63,796 nucleotides of DNA from a virus. Each line of letters starts with the position of its first letter. Positions within the stretch are counted from its first letter, which is position 1. Of the stretch, positions 27,769-37,300 are shown one piece after another. The stretch is from IMG/VR virus record IMGVR_UViG_3300007609_000019, positions 1 to 63,796 of that record; one strand, 5' to 3'. A program made the position numbers and the translations under genes. The notes under the pieces were generated by a model that saw only the letters and a list, made by a program, of their open reading frames with translations, was not told where the DNA came from and did no database searches.

Positions 27769-28299
27769 TTATTTGTTTCTGTTAGTTTTGAAAGACGGTT
27801 TAGTTGCCGTCTTTTTCTTTGGTGTATTGATATTTTTTTGCAAAGCAGTTAGCAATCTCTTCTTTTCTTTCATACTAAGCTGGTCAAGCTGACCTTTAAC
27901 TTGACTATAAACTGTTTTAACTTTTTGATTGTCAACATCATCTTGAGGTTTAGCACCTTTACCTGCCATTGCTTCTTTAGACTTATCTAAAAAGATAGTG
28001 TTTAGTCTATCTTTGTTCATAGGCTTTGTAGTATCTATGTTTGACGTATCAACATTCTTTCCATCTAGAAAATCGATAACATCTTGAGTAGTTATATCTT
28101 TAGGTGATTTATTTTGAGTGCCAATATAAGTCATAAACTGCTGAGAAAGATTGTTTGCTGTTGCAGCAAGATTTGTTTTACCACGTAAATTAGCAGCAGT
28201 GTCTTTAGCACCAAGAGAACCGAGGGCTTTAGCACCAATCTTCATTGCTGATTTTTTTAATCCACTTACAGGTGCTTCTGTTACTTCGTTGATTTTCAT
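27769..28299 (-). CDS. Small basic protein, convergent with gp26 operon
   Basis: 176 residues, Lys-rich, starting MKINEVTEAPVSGLKKSAMK, an N-terminus I recall in small virion-type proteins of T4-like marine phages. Helical middle with DITTQDVIDFLDGKN; the C-terminus is very basic (KKKTATKPSFKTNRNK). That tail is encoded by the reverse strand of the opposing operon's terminator hairpin. An AATAAATA box lies 24 bases upstream, indicating late expression. Function unknown; an internal virion or DNA-associated role is possible because of the charge. Confidence 0.6.
   Translation of the reverse strand: MKINEVTEAPVSGLKKSAMKIGAKALGSLGAKDTAANLRGKTNLAATANNLSQQFMTYIGTQNKSPKDITTQDVIDFLDGKNVDTSNIDTTKPMNKDRLNTIFLDKSKEAMAGKGAKPQDDVDNQKVKTVYSQVKGQLDQLSMKEKKRLLTALQKNINTPKKKTATKPSFKTNRNK
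27791..27820 (+). terminator. Terminator of the gp26-gp51 operon, inside the opposing gene
   Basis: AAAGACGG-TTTAGTTG-CCGTCTTT followed by TTCTTT: an 8-bp stem with U-rich tail, 22 bases after the gp51-like stop. It lies within the last codons of the minus-strand gene at 27769-28299. Confidence 0.75.
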
Positions 28300-28322
28300 T
28301 TAGATATATCCTTAATACAAAG

Positions 28323-28330
28323 TATTTATT
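28323..28330 (-). promoter_or_regulatory. Late promoter box AATAAATA
   Basis: Minus-strand AATAAATA, 24 bases before the 176-residue gene, with a 9-bp hairpin (28344-28364) just upstream that may end transcription coming from 28.85 kb. Confidence 0.55.
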
Positions 28331-28343
28331 TTCGAATCTATTT

Positions 28344-28364
28344 AATATCTACTTCGTAGATATT
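28344..28364. terminator. 9-bp hairpin, possible bidirectional terminator
   Basis: AATATCTAC-TTC-GTAGATATT, followed on plus by TGTTTTC. The U-tract is better on plus, but no plus gene ends nearby; on minus it would isolate the late box at 28323. Confidence 0.5.
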
Positions 28365-28431
28365 TGTTTTCGCTAATCGCTCAAACTAAACACTTCGTTT
28401 GTTGATAGAAGTAATTAACAAGATATAGATG

Positions 28432-28453
28432 CATTATGACGAATGTCATAATG
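28432..28453. terminator. Perfect 9-bp hairpin in the non-coding stretch
   Basis: CATTATGAC-GAAT-GTCATAATG. No long U-tract on either strand, so it may be a processing or structural element. Confidence 0.45.
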
Positions 28454-28853
28454 TTTAAGTTTCATGTAGATCGTTTCAGTCAGACGGAACCTGTTACGGT
28501 TCCATCAAACTCGAAAATGTGCTTCATGTGAGTCATGCCACAGCCGAGACTTGGAAGTAGGTAATTTTCTGCTACACAATGGGCTCTGACCTTTCCCAAC
28601 CTACGTCGACATCATAATAATATGTTTTTGTAAGCTAACAAGTTAATGTTAGTATACAGAATACATATTACTACTACCTCTCGCTTCGTTCCTATTGCTA
28701 AAGAGTTTTTATGTGTAATGTGCAGTTTTTCGACAGCCAACATTCCATCTATACCAATCAAACATCCTACTACCGGATGCCGCTCAGTATGTTACGTGTG
28801 CTCCTATACGGTAGCTTTTTCCACAGCGGTATTTCTAAACTGGCCCGCCAACC

Positions 28854-29303
28854 TTATGTGTTGGATTGTTTTGCCTGGATGTGATGTTCTAGCAATGCCT
28901 GTTTGAGTTTGTCAGACCCGCCTACTCTAACATTGATAATACCATTGTAGTATTCATCTGTTTCAAGTACTCTACGATCAAACTGTTCTCGTGCCTCTAT
29001 GTAGGACATTTCGCCTCTACCTTTACATAGGTATAATATTTCTCTTGTAAACTTGTCTTCGCCTAGTGCTGCTACATCTGCGTTTAGCCTGTCACTGGAT
29101 CCCCAGTAAGTGCGCCAATCGCTTTCTTTATAGCCTCGTCTTTTGTTTTTCTTGCCTTTTAGAGGTGGCTTAGTAGTTTTAAATTTTGCTAGTTTCTTGC
29201 CTATGTATTTTTGGCCTGTAGTGGTATTGGTGATAAGATAAACAAAGCCTTCATACTCGTCTGGTATTGTGTCAATTGTTTCACCTCGGTAAGTCCACTG
29301 CAT
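28854..29303 (-). CDS. GIY-YIG-type putative endonuclease
   Basis: 149 residues from ATG at 29303 (a TTG at 29318 would add five residues; the ATG gives MQWTYRGE, the start I recall for related phage proteins). The GIY-YIG core is GFVYLITNTTTGQKYIGKK near residue 20. Later, DWRTYWGSSDRLN and DKFTREILYLCKGRGEMSYIEAREQF give the helix with the likely catalytic Glu. No NUMOD repeats, unlike the endonuclease at 21511. Family members are common in marine T4-like phages; homing or DNA processing is possible. It heads a non-coding stretch of about 520 bp. Confidence 0.7.
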   Translation of the reverse strand: MQWTYRGETIDTIPDEYEGFVYLITNTTTGQKYIGKKLAKFKTTKPPLKGKKNKRRGYKESDWRTYWGSSDRLNADVAALGEDKFTREILYLCKGRGEMSYIEAREQFDRRVLETDEYYNGIINVRVGGSDKLKQALLEHHIQAKQSNT

Positions 29304-29324
29304 GAACTTACTTACCAATGCCTA

Positions 29325-29525
29325 TTATTTGCCTTCTTCGTTTTTGGCATGATGATGTTGATATTTTATTTCATCGCCTCGTTGTTTTGCTAGTTGCCTA
29401 ATTAGTCTAATAGATTTTTGTACAGCGTAGTATTTGCGAACACTTTGTTTTTGTTCCCACGCTTCGTGTGCCTTAAAATATTCTAAATATGCCTGGACCA
29501 TTAGGTCATGTGTGTCGTCATTCAT
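29325..29525 (-). CDS. Small helical protein upstream of the GIY-YIG gene
   Basis: 66 residues, predicted helical, rich in Lys, Gln, His and Tyr (AYLEYFKAHEAWEQKQSVRKYY). It starts 2 bases after the gp46 stop and is probably co-transcribed with gp46 and gp47. Family unknown; a DNA-replication accessory role would be speculation. Confidence 0.6.
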   Translation of the reverse strand: MNDDTHDLMVQAYLEYFKAHEAWEQKQSVRKYYAVQKSIRLIRQLAKQRGDEIKYQHHHAKNEEGK

Positions 29526-29527
29526 AT

Positions 29528-31297
29528 CTATTCAACAAAGTCGATATCATTTGCATAACTAGTAAAGCCATTTTCTTTTACAACTTTAAGAACATTATTA
29601 ACTCTTCCGACTAGTTCATCTTTGTGTGAGATAAGATAGATATTTTTATCTCTTTCTCGAGTCATCTTTTTAAGAATACCTAGTGAATTTTCTACACCTG
29701 CTGTGTCCATACCACTATCAATCAGCTCGTCGATAAACAACAAGTTGATATTTTGATACAAGCTCTCCCAAACATCACGGAATGCAAAGCTTAGTCCTAA
29801 GATAAGTCTGTTACGCTCGCCTCGACTCAAGTTATCAAAGTCTAAGTCTTGTCCTAGCTGAGTGATTTCAACGTTCAAATCGTTTTGGAACACAACTTGA
29901 TGAGGCAATCCGATCTTGTCAAGGTAGTATGTAAGTCTGTTGTTAAGGTATGCTAAGTTCTGATCAATAATCTTCTTGCGAATGAAACTATCTTTGTTTG
30001 TTAGCAACTTTAACAAAAACTCTTGATGTTCTTTGTAGCTTGTAAGTTCATTTACAATGCTCCAATCGACTTTTTGGATAGCTGACTCGCTTAATTCTGT
30101 AATCTGTGCAGCATACGGATCAGTTTCAACAACTTTATCTTCTAATGTCTTCTTTAGATTGTCTACATTACTTCTGTGTTCATATGCTTCTTTAGCATTG
30201 TCATAGAATGTTGTAGGCTTGCTGTTGATTTCACCAATTTTTTCAAGTGCTTTCATTACATCAGTAAGTTTGCCTGCAACTTCTGTTTGATATGCTAGTG
30301 CATCAGCAAGTTCTTTGCCCTTACGTTCTGCAATTTCAGCTTTTTTGTCTGCATGCAGTTCTTGACCACATGTGTAACAGGTTGCATCTTCAAGATCTAC
30401 AATATCTTTCTTTGCTTTGGTTACACTTTTGTCTGCACGTTGTAGAGCAGGCTCAAGTGTGCTTAGTTCTTTCTTAAGAGCTAGGATAGCATTGTTGTGT
30501 TCAGTCCAGTTTGCTAATTTTTCATGTGCATCAAGTTCAGCTTCGATATCTAGTTTTTCTAATTCTTCAATAGCATTTGATAAATTTTCTTGGTCTTGTT
30601 TATTCTTAGCAATCCAAGCACGTTGAGTACGCTTTAGACCTTCAATACTGCCTTCAATCTTCTCATTAGCAGTTTGAATAGCGTTAATCTTTAGTGTTTC
30701 TTCTGTAATAGCATCTTTGGTCTGACGAACTTGTTCTTTAAGTGTATCGGCTTTCTCTGAAAGGATAGTAATACCTAACAACTGCTCGATAATTTGTCTT
30801 TGATCATTAACACGCATACTTAAGAACGGTTCTGTGTAGGTATTCAGTGCAACGATGTGTTTAAACATGTCATGACTCATACCTAGCAATGTGTTTACGT
30901 CGTCTTGCGTTTGTCTACTGTCGCCTTGTGACTCGTCTACTAGTTTTTCTTGATCATTCATGTAGAATTTAAAGATATTAGGTGAGCGTCCACGCTCAAT
31001 ACGGTATTCGTTACTATCTTTTTCAAAAGTAAGCGTAACTAACATGCCTTTTGAGTTAGTTTTATTGATCAAGTTATTGCGTTTGATGTTTGTAAGTGCT
31101 TGACCATATAATGCATAGGACAAAGCGTTGATAATAGTAGTTTTACCTGTTCCGTTGCGTGATCCGCTGTCATCTCCACCTTGATCTAAGTTCTCACCTA
31201 GTACAAGTGTTAGCTGTTCATGGTCAAAGTCTACTGCTTGAGTCTGATTGCCCACACTCATGAAGTTTTTTACGGTTAAAGCCTTGATCTTAATCAT
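29528..31297 (-). CDS. 46: Recombination endonuclease subunit gp46 (SbcC/Rad50-like)
   Basis: 589 residues. An N-terminal ATPase half carries the Walker A NGTGKTT (residues 48-54), a long coiled coil lies on each side of the zinc-hook CYTCGQ near residue 308, and the C-terminal half has the ABC signature LSRGERNRL and Walker B LLFIDELID. With gp47 it resects DNA ends for recombination-dependent replication in T4. The start is 1 base after the gp47 stop, so the pair is co-translated. Confidence 0.94.
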   Translation of the reverse strand: MIKIKALTVKNFMSVGNQTQAVDFDHEQLTLVLGENLDQGGDDSGSRNGTGKTTIINALSYALYGQALTNIKRNNLINKTNSKGMLVTLTFEKDSNEYRIERGRSPNIFKFYMNDQEKLVDESQGDSRQTQDDVNTLLGMSHDMFKHIVALNTYTEPFLSMRVNDQRQIIEQLLGITILSEKADTLKEQVRQTKDAITEETLKINAIQTANEKIEGSIEGLKRTQRAWIAKNKQDQENLSNAIEELEKLDIEAELDAHEKLANWTEHNNAILALKKELSTLEPALQRADKSVTKAKKDIVDLEDATCYTCGQELHADKKAEIAERKGKELADALAYQTEVAGKLTDVMKALEKIGEINSKPTTFYDNAKEAYEHRSNVDNLKKTLEDKVVETDPYAAQITELSESAIQKVDWSIVNELTSYKEHQEFLLKLLTNKDSFIRKKIIDQNLAYLNNRLTYYLDKIGLPHQVVFQNDLNVEITQLGQDLDFDNLSRGERNRLILGLSFAFRDVWESLYQNINLLFIDELIDSGMDTAGVENSLGILKKMTRERDKNIYLISHKDELVGRVNNVLKVVKENGFTSYANDIDFVE

Positions 31298-31298
31298 A

Positions 31299-32315
31299 TT
31301 ACGATTCTAATCCATTATAAATTTGCAACAACATGCTTTTATCATAGTTGTTAGTGTCTAGTTCTGCAATTTCGTTGCTGACAATTTGATCTACACTTTC
31401 AAATTGTGCAATATCAAGTTCTGTTGACATCTCTTCAAGATGTTTTTGTGGAATAAGGGTAATTTCACGACATTTATACTCTCTTATAAACGTTTCTTTA
31501 ACAAAACTTGCTTCTTCGTAGCTGATAGGCAAGTCTAGTGTTACTCGCAAGTACATTTTACTTTTTATAATAGTATCTGCGTTGTCAATTAGTTCACTTA
31601 GTTTAATTGTACGGTACTTAGGACAATCTGGCCAGTTGATATACTCTGGTTCTAGGTTATTTTCTTTATCAAGTATCATCATACCGCGATCATCATCGCC
31701 TACATCGGCATAATTGTGCGGAAACGCATTACCAATGTAGTGAATAGCACCTTGTTTTTGTCTTTTGTGGAAGTGTCCACTGAATACATAATCTTGATGC
31801 TTAAAGTGTTCAGGTTTTAAGTCACCGTGATCGGGCATACGCACTAGAGCGTTCATATAAAAGCTAGGAAGTTCAAAGTGTCCAAACAAATACTTTGTTT
31901 TGATACTACTCATCTTCTTCCACTCGTCGCCAACCAGCCACGGTACTAGTGCAACGTCATCTTCAATAAGAATCTCGTCTACAAATGTAATACCTGGAAT
32001 GTGTTTTGCAAATGCAGTTGAGTTGACGTCACGTTTGTCTTTATAATACAAATCGTGGTTACCATCAAAGAAATAAAACTTCTCAAACGCTTTGCCTAGC
32101 TTCTCCATACTACGAATTGTTGCATCCATAGTAGTTAAGTTTAACGAATTACGATTGTGATGCCAATCGCCGCAGAAGATTCCGGTTTCGCAACCATGTT
32201 CTTTTGCAGTTTCAATATACCAATCAATAAATTCTTCGCAATCTTCGTTATGTACACGACTATTGCCTTTAAGTCCAAAATGAATGTCTGTAAAGACTGC
32301 TGCTTTTTTAAACAA
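31299..32315 (-). CDS. 47: Recombination nuclease subunit gp47 (SbcD/Mre11-like)
   Basis: 338 residues of the metallophosphoesterase family: FTDIHFGLKGN (residues ~8-18), GDWHHN, FDGNHDLYY and SGHFHKRQ supply the metal ligands. Partner of gp46. Start is TTG at 32315, with GGAG upstream; the only nearby ATG (32330) runs into a stop after two codons. It lies downstream of gp55 on the same strand, 57 bases apart. Confidence 0.92.
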   Translation of the reverse strand: MFKKAAVFTDIHFGLKGNSRVHNEDCEEFIDWYIETAKEHGCETGIFCGDWHHNRNSLNLTTMDATIRSMEKLGKAFEKFYFFDGNHDLYYKDKRDVNSTAFAKHIPGITFVDEILIEDDVALVPWLVGDEWKKMSSIKTKYLFGHFELPSFYMNALVRMPDHGDLKPEHFKHQDYVFSGHFHKRQKQGAIHYIGNAFPHNYADVGDDDRGMMILDKENNLEPEYINWPDCPKYRTIKLSELIDNADTIIKSKMYLRVTLDLPISYEEASFVKETFIREYKCREITLIPQKHLEEMSTELDIAQFESVDQIVSNEIAELDTNNYDKSMLLQIYNGLES

Positions 32316-32372
32316 ACTGAGTTACTCCATAGTTTGTTAAATTATACGTTAAATCTTAACACCTGTCAACCA

Positions 32373-33215
32373 CTATTTTTTAGAATATGGCGAAATAGTT
32401 GCATCCTCATTACGTTTTACACTAGCTTCCCATTCTCCGGCATGTTGTCTAGTATGACTAGGAGATAAGTCGTTCATTTCTAAGATATCGTCACGAATAT
32501 TTTGATTGCGTTTTTCTATATTAATAACACGTACAAAACTATTTGTAACGGCTGCGGTGTAGTATGCAAAAGGATTATTTGACTTAGATTCGTCAAATTG
32601 TAGTCCTATTTGTGAAAGTTGCAGGATTGCTTGACCTTTCATCTCGTCATTATAGGTGTATCCACGTACATTACCTCGAGTAGCATAACGATCAACAAGT
32701 TTCATCCACATCATAGCAAGTTTGTTAGTTGCCTTTCCGTGATCTTTGGAAAAATGTCCATTTTCCATACCGCCTACCCAATGGCTTTTACCTACAAGTT
32801 GTAATTCTCCGTCTTCGTCAAATTTGTAGTGTACAAATGGAGGAAAATTTAGTTTTGTTTTTGTATCAGCAACGGTTTTTGGATTCTTCTTACGACCAGG
32901 CTCTTCTGGAATGTGATCAAATGTCATTACACGGAAGATAAGTTCTTCTTTTGTAATTGAAGTGTAAGGAACTTCACAATCTGCTTGTTTAACTTTCTCT
33001 CCAGCTGTTCGTCTTGATTCGTATGCTTCGGTTGAAAGTCGTTTTGCTTTGTTTCTTTTAGCTTCTGCTATTGTTAGTCGATTAATTTTGTCTACACTGG
33101 GCAAAATAATGTCAAAATGTGCATACTCTGGTGCTACATAGCTATTAAATGTATTTTTTGATCTATGTATTTCTGATAGTAAATCTCTATTGTTTAAATA
33201 ATTTCTTTTTTTCAT
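32373..33215 (-). CDS. 55: Late-transcription sigma factor gp55
   Basis: 280 residues from ATG at 33215, chosen for the GGAGAGATC site just upstream; an extension to 33341 would add 42 residues with no conservation seen. The core LAMMWMKLVDRYATRGNVRGY, DEMKGQAILQLSQIGLQFDE and NPFAYYTAAVTNSFVRVI matches region-2-like sigma helices of gp55. T4 gp55 has 185 residues, so the N-terminal ~100 are an extension. It directs host RNA polymerase to NATAAATA boxes such as those listed here. Confidence 0.85.
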   Translation of the reverse strand: MKKRNYLNNRDLLSEIHRSKNTFNSYVAPEYAHFDIILPSVDKINRLTIAEAKRNKAKRLSTEAYESRRTAGEKVKQADCEVPYTSITKEELIFRVMTFDHIPEEPGRKKNPKTVADTKTKLNFPPFVHYKFDEDGELQLVGKSHWVGGMENGHFSKDHGKATNKLAMMWMKLVDRYATRGNVRGYTYNDEMKGQAILQLSQIGLQFDESKSNNPFAYYTAAVTNSFVRVINIEKRNQNIRDDILEMNDLSPSHTRQHAGEWEASVKRNEDATISPYSKK

Positions 33216-33302
33216 GATCTCTCCGACGGATATGTTACTTATATAATAATATACATAGTTAATTTTGTCAACTAAATATATGTATAGAATATAGGAAAAA
33301 TT

Positions 33303-34028
33303 ATGAGTGTAGACCTTGGATCTCAAATAAGAATGGCACAAAATGCACTACAAAGCATTAATAGTGGAGCAAGACCACCTACAGCTGAACGTTCTGTTGC
33401 AACCGTTAGTAATGCAACCGCAGATGATGCTTCAATAGACTGGCGTGTTTCATTGTCTGTACCAAATGAATTTCAATCTAGTCCTATTTTAACACCTTTT
33501 GGAAATACCGACAATAAAATGATATTTCCTTTTAATCCTCAAGTACTTTTAGGGCATACTGCAAACTATAATTTGATAGATCCTACTCACAATAATTTTC
33601 CTTATCATGCATATCAAAATAGCCAAGTTGATAATATTACACTAACAGGCGAATTTTTTACAGAAAATCAAGAAGATGCAAAGTATTGGATTGCCTGTGT
33701 ACATTTTTTAAGAAGTGCAACTAAAATGTTTTATGGTGAAGGCAATGATCCTCAAGGTAATCCTCCTATTATTAGTAGATTGAATGGATACGGTAAACAT
33801 GTTTTAAACAACATTCCGGTTGTAATTACAAACTTTACAACTGATATATCAAATGATGTTGACTACATTGAATGCGAAGTCGGCAATGGCGAAGTAAATT
33901 ATGTTCCAACACAAAGTGTTATAACGGTAACCTGCGCACCAAATTATGCTAGACGTCAACAAGCAAGATTTAGTCTTAACAAATATGTAAACGGAGAATT
34001 TATTGGCGGACCGGAGGGCTTTGTATAA
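33303..34028 (+). CDS. Tail-tube cap/baseplate protein (gp48/gp54-like)
   Basis: 241 residues. KMIFPFNPQVLLGHTANYN followed by QNSQVDNITLTGEFFTEN and AKYWIACVHFLRSATKMFYG resembles the tube-like domain of baseplate caps in marine T4-like phages. It lies directly before gp53 (TAATG overlap), supporting a baseplate role. Whether it is the gp48 or gp54 equivalent I cannot tell. Confidence 0.6.
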   Translation: MSVDLGSQIRMAQNALQSINSGARPPTAERSVATVSNATADDASIDWRVSLSVPNEFQSSPILTPFGNTDNKMIFPFNPQVLLGHTANYNLIDPTHNNFPYHAYQNSQVDNITLTGEFFTENQEDAKYWIACVHFLRSATKMFYGEGNDPQGNPPIISRLNGYGKHVLNNIPVVITNFTTDISNDVDYIECEVGNGEVNYVPTQSVITVTCAPNYARRQQARFSLNKYVNGEFIGGPEGFV

Positions 34029-34336
34029 TGGCATTACCTAAATATAAACAGACTAGTGTATATTCAAATACAAAAATAAACAAATCGGGTTATTTAGATT
34101 TTTTTAAACCTAATAGTGTACCGATTGCAAGAAACGATGTTAGATATGAAATAACAACTGCTTATACATATAGACCTGATCTGCTCGCACATGACTTATA
34201 TGGTACTAAAGATCTTTGGTGGGTATTTGCACAACGCAATCCTGAAGTTTTAAAAGATCCTATATTTGATTTTGTTGCAGGAACAACAATTTTTCTTCCA
34301 CAGCGATCTTTAATGCAGGACACAATGGGATTATAA
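34028..34336 (+). CDS. 53: Baseplate wedge protein gp53 (LysM-like)
   Basis: 102 residues. PDLLAHDLYGTKDLWWVFAQRNPEVLKDPIFDFVAGTTIFLP is the gp53/LysM-type fold that binds across the wedge-hub junction; T4 gp53 is 196 residues, so this is a short form containing just that domain plus an N-terminal arm. The start overlaps the previous stop (TAATG) and the next gene begins immediately after its stop. Confidence 0.78.
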   Translation: MALPKYKQTSVYSNTKINKSGYLDFFKPNSVPIARNDVRYEITTAYTYRPDLLAHDLYGTKDLWWVFAQRNPEVLKDPIFDFVAGTTIFLPQRSLMQDTMGL

Positions 34337-37300
34337 ATGTTTAATCTAGGAAATATCAGTAGAACTATTAACTCAGGATTCAGTCAGTTAAACACTATTA
34401 CATCAAATGTTAATAGTTTTTCTTCTAATCTAAACACTGCAATAAACAGTAATCTTTCGGGAGTCACTTCTCAAATTAATCAGTTCACCGGCGGATTAAC
34501 ATCTCAAATTGATCAGTTCACTGGCGGATTAACATCTCAAGTAAACAATCTGACCGGTCAATTTCAAAATCAGATCAATTATTTAATTCCTGGATTTAAT
34601 AATGCATCATTTCCGTTGCCTAGTCCAATCTCTCAATTAAAACAACAATTAAATGGAGTTACACAAGGACTAAACAACTCATTAGATCAAGCATTGGGCG
34701 GAATTAATGGTCAATTTGATCAAGCTTTTGGTGATATTACTGGTTCATTAACTGGAAAATTAAACGATGCAATATATAATGTTGATCAACTTACCGGAAG
34801 CCTTAATGCAAATCAATTATTACAACCGTTAAATCAAAATCTAGAAAATTTAACCAATCAAATAGATGCATTTGGTGATAGTATTACTGATCAAATAGGA
34901 TCGATATCGGGATCAGTACAACAGGATTTTAATAGTGCATTATCTGGAGCAACAGATAAAATAACCAATGTGTTAAATTCTAATATAACTAGTGCTGTTT
35001 CTAATATAACTGATCAGCTAGACGCATTTGGCGGTCTTGGATCAGAAATTGAAAATGTATTAGATGCAGGAATATCAAATGTTGAAGCAACACCTAATAA
35101 CATTATTAGTGTATTGGGAGGAGATGCGCAAGATATTTTGTCAAGCGCAGGCTCAATAATGTCAACTACACTAGGAACATTTTTTGGAGAAAATGGATTT
35201 ACAGGGCTAGAACAATTCTTAAATAATCTAGGTAATACAGATATAATTTCAGGCGACGATGCTCTATTTTCGCAACCAGTAGGAAACGGAAACCAACGTC
35301 AAGAAAATCTACTTAGAGAATATAATACTTATAATTATATTATTACTCTTGGTATACTCGGTGTCGACGAATATAACAATCCTTCTACTTACAGAGAAAG
35401 GGGCGGGTTTACTAAAATAATTTTAAAAAGCGGTGGCGGCAGTCTTGACATTAGACAGCAAGTTGCTGAAGAAGGCAATGATCATGCAGAATATTTTATT
35501 GAAGATCTTTTTATAGATAGTGTTATTACTCCTAATTCTAATACAGGTGTTGCGTCCGGAACAACTATAAGCTTTAAGGTGTTAGAGCCTTATTCAATGG
35601 GAAACTTTATACAAGCTATTATTGCTGCTGCGGCTGAAAAAAATTATCAAAACTATGTTGATGCTCCGTTCTGTCTTAAGATAGAGTTTACCGGATGGAA
35701 TCAGTATGGTGATACTGCACTTACAAATCGTGTTCCACCTAAATTTATTCCTATTAAATTTACAAAAATAGATTTTAATGTTTCTTCCGGCGGGTCTGTT
35801 TATCAAGTTGAAGCTGTTCCGATGAGTGAAACAGGACTAGAAGATGGTGTTGCAAATGTAAGAACAACTATTAATGTTAATGGAGCCTTTGTTCATGAAA
35901 TGCTGTTAACATCAAACAATAGTGTAACACAAGCATATAACGATCATATTGCTTCTCTTGAAGACACTGGGATACTTGCATCTCATGATCGAGTTCTTGT
36001 AGTTTTTCCTAAAAACAATAGATCTGTGCTAGAAGCAGTAGAACAGGGTAATGGCCCTACAGACACAGTAACTGGTGCAGAACAATTAGGAATTGACAGA
36101 GGTTCGCAAATACCTAATGCAGACCAAAGTGAAGAACTACAACCAGATGACCCTGATACAATACCGTCTAATGAATCAACTCCTGAACGAGTAAGACCTA
36201 AAGGACAAATATTTACAAGGCTTGAAGGCTGGGCAACTAATACCGAAAATATGAATGAAATTGGTACTAGTCAGCTAGTTGAAGATCCCAATGCTGCTGG
36301 CGATCAAACACAAACTGACCAAGTAGATAGTCACGATGCAACAACTGATGTGCATAACAGAGGAACTGTTGAAAATAGTGTTAGTGAAACTTCAAGAAGC
36401 TTAGACAATGCTCAAAATGAAAATATTTTAAGATTGATCGATCGAGTGGTTTTATCTAGTCAATGGGCTCGAGAAAAAGTTGATGAAGAAACAGGCCCTA
36501 CAGGTGTAAGAAATTGGTTTAAAGTTGAGACTAGAGTATTTCTTGAAACTGATCCAGAAGCTGAAATTAAAAATGGACGTCCGCCTAGATACTATGTTTA
36601 CGAAGTGTTACCTTATTTTCCTGACGAAGCTAAGTTTTTATCAAACAACGAAAGGCCTAGAGGAACACTAGCACTAATGGCTGCTGCTCCTAAAGAATAC
36701 AATTATATCTATACTGGTAAAAATGAAGACATAATTGATTTTGATATAAACTTTAATAATGCATTTATGCAAACTGCATTTTCTGACTTTGGTACAAATA
36801 ATGGCGGAATTGCATCAACATTATCAGATAGTGTTAGGTCGCACTTTCAACCCGCAGGTGCAACACGAACCAATAGAAATCAAGGCGGAACAAATGAAAC
36901 TGGTGGAGCAAACTCACTTGCATCAAACGTTAATGCTGAAGGCGGAGCACTTAGATCAGGCGATATTCGACAACAAATTGCTCATATGTTCCATCAAAGA
37001 TTATTACATCAAACCGTAGACATGGTTACTGCTGAAATGAAAATTTGGGGAGATCCTTTTTATATTCCGCAACTAACAGGAAACTGGGCACCACCACCGT
37101 CGAGTAATCCTATGGTAGCACAAGACGGTAGTATGAATTACGGTACTCACGAAATTTTTGTACTATTTAACTTTCAAAATCCAGTCGATCAGCAAAAAAC
37201 TGGACCCTATTATGATTTTCCACAAATTGTAAGAGGTTTTAGTGGATTGTTTAGTGTCAGAGCAGTAGAAAATCATTTTAATGACGGAAAGTTTACACAA

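Larger units (their letters stand above)
28331..28853. other. About 520-bp non-coding stretch with hairpins
   Basis: The longest gap in the window. It is visibly less AT-rich than its surroundings by eye, especially 28480-28850. I find no convincing gene: a plus-strand frame at 28646-28906 and short minus-strand frames lack a ribosome-binding site or recognisable family. Two strong hairpins are present (28344-28364 and 28432-28453). GGAACC/GGTTCC (28492-28509) and CTACCG/CGGTAG (near 28760-28820) are further pairing segments. No tRNA T-arm was found. It could hold an RNA gene, an origin or a decayed gene. Confidence 0.5.

Noticed and set aside
28331-28853. Possible tRNA or tmRNA
   Set aside because: Hand search found no T-arm of the GGTTCRA type with matching acceptor stem on either strand.
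28646-28906. An 86-codon plus-strand frame with several Cys residues
   Set aside because: It overlaps the GIY-YIG gene end, has no ribosome-binding site and resembles no family; treated as chance within the non-coding stretch.
33216-33302. Sigma-70-like -35/-10 boxes before the 241-residue gene
   Set aside because: TTGTCA and TAGAAT are present but the spacing is poor; AT-rich gaps yield such matches by chance.
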